Below, in pieces: positions 15,848 to 20,756 of a DNA stretch of 20,756 nucleotides (its first letter is position 1; each line of letters begins with the position of its first letter). Source of the stretch: Ignatzschineria sp. (GTDB lineage Bacteria > Pseudomonadota > Gammaproteobacteria > Cardiobacteriales > Wohlfahrtiimonadaceae); contig JASLEF010000123.1 in assembly GCA_030151245.1 (NCBI GenBank), positions 1 to 20,756 on the forward strand, written 5' to 3'. Both the position numbers and the translations under genes were made by a program. The notes under the pieces are model-generated. The model was not told where the DNA came from. It did not search any database and saw nothing but the letters and a program-made list of their open reading frames with translations.

Positions 15848-17212
15848 ATGAGTCAGATTTGGACCCCATCCAGTTGGAGAAACTTCCCGGCAGCACAATT
15901 GCCGAATTACAAAGACCAAGCCGCCTTAAAAGCTGTTGAGAATCGTCTTCGTAAAGCTCCACCACTCGTTTTTGCGGGTGAAGCAAGATCGCTTAAAGCA
16001 CAGCTTGCAGATGCGGTGTATGGCAAAGCATTTTTACTTCAAGGAGGCGATTGTGCCGAAAGCTTTGCTGACTTTAGCTCAGACAACATTCGTGACACTT
16101 TTCGTGTTCTTCTTCAAATGGCTATTACGCTCACTTTTGCGGCAAGCAGCCCTGTCATTAAAGTCGGTCGTATCGCAGGACAGTTCGCTAAACCTCGCTC
16201 ATCAGACACGGAAACCATTGATGGTATTACTCTTCCAAGCTACCGTGGAGATGTTGTCAATGGCATTGAGTTTACAGCCGAAGCTCGTGAACCCGATCCA
16301 GAGCGTTTATGGAAAGCCTATGCACAATCTGGCTTAACACTCAATCTTCTTCGCGCCTTTGCAAAAGGGGGATACGCAGACCTTCATCGTGTTCAACGAT
16401 GGACAATGGGTTTTGTTGAAAAATCTCCACAGGCGGAACGTTATATAGATCTTGCGACACGTATTCAAGATGCTCTTAAGTTTATGCAAGCTTGCGGTGT
16501 AGATCCCAATAATGCCATTATTCGTGAAACAGAATACTTCACTTCTCACGAAATGTTATTACTGGGCTATGAAGAGGCGATGACTCGAACAGACTCAACG
16601 ACTGGCGACTGGTATAATACCTCTGCACATATGGTTTGGATTGGAGAGAGAACTCGCCAACTAGATGGCGCTCATGTTGAATTTGCTAAAGGCATTGCTA
16701 ATCCTGTTGGCGTTAAAGTTAGCCAAAAAATGAGCGATGATGAATTAATCCGTCTTATCGATGCCTTAAATCCTCATAACGAACCCGGAAAATTAACGCT
16801 TATTACTCGTATGGGTGCTGACAACATCTTAGAACACCTCCCTCGCCTACTTCGTACCGTTAAAAATGAAGGGCGACATGTTGTCTGGAGCTGTGATCCG
16901 ATGCATGGTAACACCATTACTGAAAACCGTTATAAAACACGTCCATTTGATCAAATTCTTGCTGAAGTCATCAACTTCTTTGATGCCCACAATGCAGAAG
17001 GAACTTATGCCGGAGGTGTTCACTTTGAAATGACGGGAACCGATGTTACAGAATGCTTAGGGGGAGGACAAAATATTACCTCAAAAGATCTTGAAGATCG
17101 TTACCATACCCATTGCGACCCTAGATTAAATGCACAGCAGAGCCTAGAACTTGCGTTCCAAATCTCTTCAAAATTGAAAGAACATCGCGAAAAGATTCCA
17201 GCTCGCGTATAA
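15848..17212 (+). CDS. Class II (plant-type) 3-deoxy-7-phosphoheptulonate synthase
   Basis: Condenses phosphoenolpyruvate and erythrose-4-phosphate to DAHP, the first step of aromatic amino-acid synthesis. The 454-residue protein is the type II enzyme (plant, mycobacterial AroG, Pseudomonas PhzC/PA2843 family), unrelated in length and motifs to E. coli AroFGH. Metal ligands are visible: Cys69 (GGDCAE), His353 (DPMHGNT), Glu394 (HFEMTG) and Asp424 (HCDPRLN). Substrate-binding segments VGRIAGQFAKPR (106-117) and GERTRQLDGAH (266-276) are intact. The N-terminus is short, so it lacks the extra helices that mediate aromatic feedback in the mycobacterial enzyme; regulation may thus be simple (inference). 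An AGGA lies nine bases before the ATG. There is no terminator between it and accA, 67 bases downstream. Confidence 0.95.
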   Translation: MSQIWTPSSWRNFPAAQLPNYKDQAALKAVENRLRKAPPLVFAGEARSLKAQLADAVYGKAFLLQGGDCAESFADFSSDNIRDTFRVLLQMAITLTFAASSPVIKVGRIAGQFAKPRSSDTETIDGITLPSYRGDVVNGIEFTAEAREPDPERLWKAYAQSGLTLNLLRAFAKGGYADLHRVQRWTMGFVEKSPQAERYIDLATRIQDALKFMQACGVDPNNAIIRETEYFTSHEMLLLGYEEAMTRTDSTTGDWYNTSAHMVWIGERTRQLDGAHVEFAKGIANPVGVKVSQKMSDDELIRLIDALNPHNEPGKLTLITRMGADNILEHLPRLLRTVKNEGRHVVWSCDPMHGNTITENRYKTRPFDQILAEVINFFDAHNAEGTYAGGVHFEMTGTDVTECLGGGQNITSKDLEDRYHTHCDPRLNAQQSLELAFQISSKLKEHREKIPARV

Positions 17213-17243
17213 TTCTTTAGCTTACTATTACGTTAAGATATGG

Positions 17244-17249
17244 TATTTT
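17244..17249 (+). promoter_or_regulatory. Weak extended -10 candidate before accA
   Basis: TATTTT preceded by TGG resembles an extended -10, about 30 bases before accA. No good -35 is visible, and transcription from the DAHP synthase gene could equally supply accA. Confidence 0.2.
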
Positions 17250-17279
17250 ATAGGACATATCGATTTTCTTAGGAGTTTT

Positions 17280-18242
17280 GTGTTGAATACGAATTACCTC
17301 GATTTTGAAGCCCCAATTTATGAGCTTCAAACTAAAATTAATGAGCTTCAAAGCTGGGCTCAAGACGCTGATATCGATGTTACAGACAAGATTGATGCCT
17401 TAGAAAAAAAGAAAAATGCAAAGTTAGAGCAGATCTTTTCTAAACTCTCATCATGGGAAGTAACACAGCTTGCTCGTCACCCTCTACGTCCTTATACTTT
17501 AGACTACATCAGTTTAATTTGTGATGACTTCCAAGAGCTACATGGGGATCGCGCTTATGCAGATGATGCAGCAATTATTGGCGGTTTAGCGAGAATTGAT
17601 GGTCGCAGCGTAATGGTTATCGGTCATCAAAAAGGACGCGATACTAAAGAGAAAATTAAACGTAATTTTGGAATGCCTCGCCCAGAAGGTTACCGTAAAG
17701 CGCTTCGCCTCATGAAACTGGCAGAACGCTTTAATGTTCCCGTTGTCACGTTCATTGATACCCCAGGAGCATATCCAGGAATTGGCGCCGAAGAACGCGG
17801 ACAGAGCGAGGCAATTGCTCGTAACCTACTCGAAATGAGTAAGCTTCGGGTTCCAATTGTTTGTACTGTTACCGGCGAAGGTGGTTCAGGCGGCGCATTA
17901 GCAATCGCTGTAGGAGATCGTGTAATGATGCTTCAGTACTCGATCTACTCCGTAATCTCCCCGGAAGGCTGTGCCTCTATTCTTTGGAAAAGTGCTGAAA
18001 AGAATAAAGAAGCAGCTGAAGCAATGGGCGTCACGGCAGATAAAAATATGAATGCAAAACTCATTGATACTATTATCGAAGAACCTAAAGGTGGTGCTCA
18101 TCGTAACTATAAAACAATGAGTGACAACATGAAGAAAGAGATCAATGCAGCACTTGATCAGTTATCAACGCTTTCTGTTGATGAGCTTCTTGAGCAACGC
18201 TATGAAAAGATTATGGCTTACGGACAATTTAAAACCAAGTAA
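17280..18242 (+). CDS. accA: Acetyl-CoA carboxylase carboxyltransferase subunit alpha
   Basis: Half of the carboxyltransferase that moves the carboxyl group from biotin to acetyl-CoA, forming malonyl-CoA for fatty-acid synthesis; it pairs with AccD, which is encoded elsewhere. 320 residues against 319 in E. coli. Characteristic parts: N-terminal YLDFEAPIYELQTKI coiled segment, RHPLRPYTLDYI, GDRAYADDAAIIGGLA, the oxyanion-forming TGEGGSGGALAI, and the EGCASILWKSAEK block. The start is ambiguous: GTG at 17280 is only four bases from AGGAG, while the adjoining TTG at 17283 has seven-base spacing and would give MNTNYLDFE, 319 residues. A terminator follows 13 bases after the stop. Confidence 0.95.
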   Translation: MLNTNYLDFEAPIYELQTKINELQSWAQDADIDVTDKIDALEKKKNAKLEQIFSKLSSWEVTQLARHPLRPYTLDYISLICDDFQELHGDRAYADDAAIIGGLARIDGRSVMVIGHQKGRDTKEKIKRNFGMPRPEGYRKALRLMKLAERFNVPVVTFIDTPGAYPGIGAEERGQSEAIARNLLEMSKLRVPIVCTVTGEGGSGGALAIAVGDRVMMLQYSIYSVISPEGCASILWKSAEKNKEAAEAMGVTADKNMNAKLIDTIIEEPKGGAHRNYKTMSDNMKKEINAALDQLSTLSVDELLEQRYEKIMAYGQFKTK

Positions 18243-18254
18243 TCCAAGGCTATC

Positions 18255-18290
18255 AAAAAGACGATTTTATCTACATAGAATCGTCTTTTT
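18255..18290 (+). terminator. Rho-independent terminator after accA
   Basis: Perfect 12-bp stem (AAAAAGACGATT 18255-18266 / AATCGTCTTTTT 18279-18290) with a 12-base loop, the arm ending in T5. It also has A5 on the other side and could act in both directions. Confidence 0.85.
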
Positions 18291-18311
18291 ACTTCCCTAT
18301 TTTATAAAAAA

Positions 18312-18340
18312 TAGACAGCTTGAAATAAATACAATATTTT
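18312..18340 (+). promoter_or_regulatory. Candidate promoter of the DUF815-nag gene group
   Basis: TAGACA (18312-18317), 17-base spacer, TATTTT (18335-18340); 5/6 and 4/6 consensus. A new promoter is expected here because a terminator closes accA just upstream. A perfect TTGACA at 18360-18365 has no matching -10. Confidence 0.3.
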
Positions 18341-18402
18341 CACGATGGTTACCTGTAAATTGACAATAAAATATTAGCAGTGCTGTAGAGGTTAAATACG
18401 AC

Positions 18403-19281
18403 ATGGACAAATTTCTCCCATATCTTCAAAAAATCGCCCAGACCTTGGATCGACTTGAACCTTTTCTTCCACCTGATAATAATACGCTGAACTTTAGTCA
18501 AGCCAATGCTTTCCGTTGGATTAAAAGGCAACATTCTCCATTTGGAACACTCTCCCCCATCAAAAATCCTGCTTATATAAACTTTAAGCAACTTAAGGGG
18601 ATTGATCGCCAAATCGCCTTAATCCAAAAAAACACAGCGCAATTTGTAGCAGGTCTCCCAGCAAATAACGTTTTACTTACAGGTTCTCGCGGCACAGGAA
18701 AATCATCTATCGTTAAAGCAGTATTAGCGAGCTATCACTCCCGTAATCTTAAAATGGTGGAGATTGATAGTGACAACCTTAGCGATCTTCCTGAGCTTTT
18801 ACAATTATTAGAAGCTCAACCGCACTACTTCATTATTTTTTGTGATGACCTTTCATTCGAAGCAGGTGACCCTTCATATAAACCCCTTAAAGCGATGCTT
18901 GATGGATCCCTTTCAAGCCCCGCCCCAAATATCTTGCTCTATGCAACATCTAATCGACGCCATCTCTTACCAGAATCTATGCAAGATAATCTCAATCAAT
19001 ACGAGACTAAAGAGATCCACCCTCAAGAAGCCATTGAAGAGAAAATTTCTCTTTCGGAACGATTCGGACTTTGGATCAGCTTTTATCCTTATTCTCAAAG
19101 TGAATATTTAGCCATTGTGAAAAGCTGGATCAATGAATTTGATGCCAACATTCCGTATAATGAAGGACTTGAACGAGCTGCATTACAATTTTCACAAATG
19201 AGGGGCTCTCGAAGCGGAAGAGTCGCCTACCAATTTGTTAAAGACTATGTGGGTAACTACCACCTCCAAAATAAACCATAA
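18403..19281 (+). CDS. DUF815-family AAA+ ATPase of unknown function
   Basis: 292-residue predicted cytoplasmic ATPase of the DUF815 (PF05673, COG2607-like) family. An N-terminal segment (about 1-60) with the typical FRWIKRQ-like stretch leads to the ligand loop (IDRQIALIQKN, 67-77), Walker A GSRGTGKSS (94-102), Walker B FIIFCDDLSFE (143-153) with two acidic residues, sensor-1-like Asn184 in ATSNRRHLLP, and a C-terminal GSRSGRVAYQF segment with Arg270/Arg273 as possible sensor 2. ERFGLWISFYP (219-229) is a family hallmark. No substrate-recognition domain is seen and the role is not known; family members are often guessed to be remodellers. GAGG stands 11 bases before ATG. It is followed after 35 bases by the amino-sugar deaminase gene, probably in one transcript. 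Confidence 0.9.
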   Translation: MDKFLPYLQKIAQTLDRLEPFLPPDNNTLNFSQANAFRWIKRQHSPFGTLSPIKNPAYINFKQLKGIDRQIALIQKNTAQFVAGLPANNVLLTGSRGTGKSSIVKAVLASYHSRNLKMVEIDSDNLSDLPELLQLLEAQPHYFIIFCDDLSFEAGDPSYKPLKAMLDGSLSSPAPNILLYATSNRRHLLPESMQDNLNQYETKEIHPQEAIEEKISLSERFGLWISFYPYSQSEYLAIVKSWINEFDANIPYNEGLERAALQFSQMRGSRSGRVAYQFVKDYVGNYHLQNKP

Positions 19282-19316
19282 ATCCCATCCTCTATGGAAA
19301 AGAAAGGAAAGTAATA

Positions 19317-20336
19317 ATGTCGACCTATATGGCCAAGGAAATCTTAGATATTCCCAATGTAATTGAACGACAACATGAAGAAAATGCGGCCGTTTTAATT
19401 GAGCTTGCCGAATATCTAAAAAAGGCAAAGCCAACCCAAATCATTACATTAGGGCGCGGAAGCTCTCATAATGCTTCCATTTATGGCAAGTATCTTTTTG
19501 AAACAGGATTGGGTATTCCTGTTTCAGTCGCAGCGCCTTCGCTCTCTACCATTTACAAACAACCACTAATTGCAGATAATGCCATTTTAATTGTTACCTC
19601 TCAATCCGGGAAAAGCCCTGATCTGGTCAACTTTGCATTGATGATGAAAAAACAAGGGACCAAGATTATAGGGATTATTAATGATGAGAAATCACCACTT
19701 GCAAAAGAGTGTGACTTTCTTTTTGGCATTAAAGCGGGCGAAGAAAAGAGCGTTGCTGCTACCAAAAGCTTTGTCGGTAGCCTCTCTATTTATGCGGCGA
19801 TTTTTGCGGCATGGAATGAAGATAGTGAATTAGCCGATTGCCTCATGAGCCTTCCTAGCACCTTAGATCAAGTCGTCAATAGCGAATGGCCTGAATTAAT
19901 CGATCATCTAGCACATGCCAAAGATCTCTTCGTTATTGGACGAGGCGTAGGGCTTAGCGCCGCTGTTGAAGCAGCTTTAAAGCTGAAAGAGACCTGTCAA
20001 ATTCACGCAGAAGGTATTTCAGCTTCTGAGATATTTCATGGCTCTGTATCATTAATCACACCTCAATACCCCGTCATTAGTTTTGTGGGATCCGATGCAT
20101 CACGAGAATCTTGCTTAGAAGTCAATAAAAAACTAGAAAGCTACGGCGCGAAAGTTTTCTCTCTTGATCATAAAGCCACAGATGAAGCAACTCTCGTTAT
20201 CCCTAAAGTCCACCCTCTTTTACAGCCGCTTGTTCAGATTAGCGCCTATTACAAAGTTATTGAAAAACTCTCACTCCATCGTGGACTCAATCCTGATGTT
20301 CCCCCTAACCTCAAAAAAGTCACAGAAACCCTGTAA
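19317..20336 (+). CDS. nagBII: SIS-domain glucosamine-6-phosphate deaminase, NagB-II type
   Basis: Converts glucosamine-6-phosphate to fructose-6-phosphate plus ammonia, the last step of N-acetylglucosamine use. It is not the classical NagB fold but two SIS domains (about 35-165 and 195-325), like the isomerase half of GlmS without the glutaminase half; Shewanella NagB-II is the described example. Visible: GRGSSHNAS (47-54), SQSGKSPDL (95-103), KLKETCQIHAEG (222-233) with Glu225, EIFHG with His241, and the closing GLNPDVPPNLKKVTETL with Lys333/Lys334; these match GlmS isomerase catalytic positions Glu488, His504 and Lys603 by pattern. The following nagA supports this over AgaS or FrlB. AAAGGA lies about eight bases before ATG. 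nagA starts 125 bases later. Confidence 0.88.
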   Translation: MSTYMAKEILDIPNVIERQHEENAAVLIELAEYLKKAKPTQIITLGRGSSHNASIYGKYLFETGLGIPVSVAAPSLSTIYKQPLIADNAILIVTSQSGKSPDLVNFALMMKKQGTKIIGIINDEKSPLAKECDFLFGIKAGEEKSVAATKSFVGSLSIYAAIFAAWNEDSELADCLMSLPSTLDQVVNSEWPELIDHLAHAKDLFVIGRGVGLSAAVEAALKLKETCQIHAEGISASEIFHGSVSLITPQYPVISFVGSDASRESCLEVNKKLESYGAKVFSLDHKATDEATLVIPKVHPLLQPLVQISAYYKVIEKLSLHRGLNPDVPPNLKKVTETL

Positions 20337-20386
20337 CCCCATTGAGCAAATTAAAAAATGCATTTTAAGCATCATTACGACTCTTT

Positions 20387-20407
20387 TCTCACGTTTCCAA
20401 CGAGAGA
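20387..20407 (+). other. Inverted repeat between the deaminase gene and nagA
   Basis: TCTCACGTT (20387-20395) and AACGAGAGA (20399-20407) pair with one central A-A mismatch around a three-base loop. It sits 53 bases before nagA. It could be a hairpin in the operon mRNA or a regulator site; no T-tract follows. A separate 12-base palindrome AAAATGCATTTT is at 20355-20366. Confidence 0.3.
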
Positions 20408-20460
20408 TACATATCTACTAATCAGATGCTTTAGCAAACATATAGTGAACTGATCTAATC

Positions 20461-20756
20461 ATGAATCAATCTCAAAAATATGCATTATTAGCCCCATCGA
20501 TTTTCGATGGGGTTATTTTACATCACAATAGCGCCCTACTTATCGATAAAAACCTCATCGAAGCGATTGTTCCTCAAACACAGATCCCTCTAGAGTACGC
20601 GCAACATCAACTAAGTAGCACCTTACTTCCTGGATTTATCGATCTACAAGTCAATGGCGGAGGCGGCGTTTTATTTAATGATGAACCGACTATGCAAGGG
20701 CTACAGAAGATCATTCAAGCGCATCAATCCTTTGGAACAGCAGCCATTTTACCAAC
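20461..20756 (+). CDS. nagA: N-acetylglucosamine-6-phosphate deacetylase, 5' part (cut by window end)
   Basis: Only the first 98 codons are inside the window. They encode the small beta-barrel domain and the start of the TIM barrel. LLPGFIDLQVNGGGGVLFND (about 56-75) is the NagA signature, with the Gln-x-Asn pair that replaces the HxH metal motif of most amidohydrolases. GTAAILPT near the cut also fits the family. The enzyme removes acetate from GlcNAc-6-P and supplies glucosamine-6-phosphate to the deaminase encoded just upstream. No Shine-Dalgarno sequence is visible before the ATG, so initiation may be weak, or the true start may be a different codon; MNQSQKYALLAPSIFDG reads naturally as the N-terminus. 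Confidence 0.9.
   Translation, partial: MNQSQKYALLAPSIFDGVILHHNSALLIDKNLIEAIVPQTQIPLEYAQHQLSSTLLPGFIDLQVNGGGGVLFNDEPTMQGLQKIIQAHQSFGTAAILP

Noticed and set aside
1..20756. Mobile elements, phage genes, toxin-antitoxin or defence systems, tRNA or rRNA genes
   Set aside because: Both strands were checked through the gaps and the open frames; every substantial gene is a housekeeping or transport function and no terminal repeats were seen.

Overview
The window is an AT-rich chromosomal segment from a Gram-negative bacterium. Lipoprotein and Sec signals, an AMIN/Amidase_3/LysM cell-wall amidase, valine-regulated ilvI-ilvH, class I KARI, AccA and ElbB all point to a gammaproteobacterium. The flavour is that of the low-GC Cardiobacteriales (Ignatzschineria/Wohlfahrtiimonas type), but that genus-level guess is inference. 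I see no phage, transposon, CRISPR, tRNA or rRNA.

Left part, minus strand (1-9610). A siderophore ABC importer is read from right to left: two FecCD permeases, an ATPase and a CeuE/FatB/YclQ-type lipoprotein. It is driven by a Fur-type promoter at about 4010-4050. The lipoprotein gene lies behind a 329-base gap with its own Fur-like box. Further right come an aldehyde dehydrogenase with its own promoter, operator-like inverted repeat and terminator, and then a translationally coupled pair: a periplasmic TPR protein and a septal-type N-acetylmuramoyl-L-alanine amidase.

Right part, plus strand (9758-20756). elbB starts divergently from the TPR gene. It is followed by an amino-acid block: hom (homoserine dehydrogenase), ilvI-ilvH (valine-sensitive acetolactate synthase), ilvC (closed by a strong terminator) and a class II DAHP synthase. 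accA follows (closed by another strong terminator), then a DUF815 AAA+ ATPase, a NagB-II-type SIS-domain glucosamine-6-phosphate deaminase, and the beginning of nagA, cut by the window end.

How they work together: the iron importer brings Fe(III)-catecholate complexes across the inner membrane (no outer-membrane receptor is visible here). hom feeds threonine and methionine, and threonine can give the 2-oxobutyrate used with pyruvate by IlvIH and IlvC for isoleucine and valine/leucine. DAHP synthase opens the aromatic pathway, AccA commits acetyl-CoA to fatty acids, and NagA/NagB-II turn GlcNAc-6-P into fructose-6-P.

I found no clearly new multi-gene system. The best leads are the DUF815 ATPase placed directly in front of an amino-sugar operon, two Fur promoters with identical geometry, and several structured intergenic elements (10470-10538, 14594-14631, 1296-1326).
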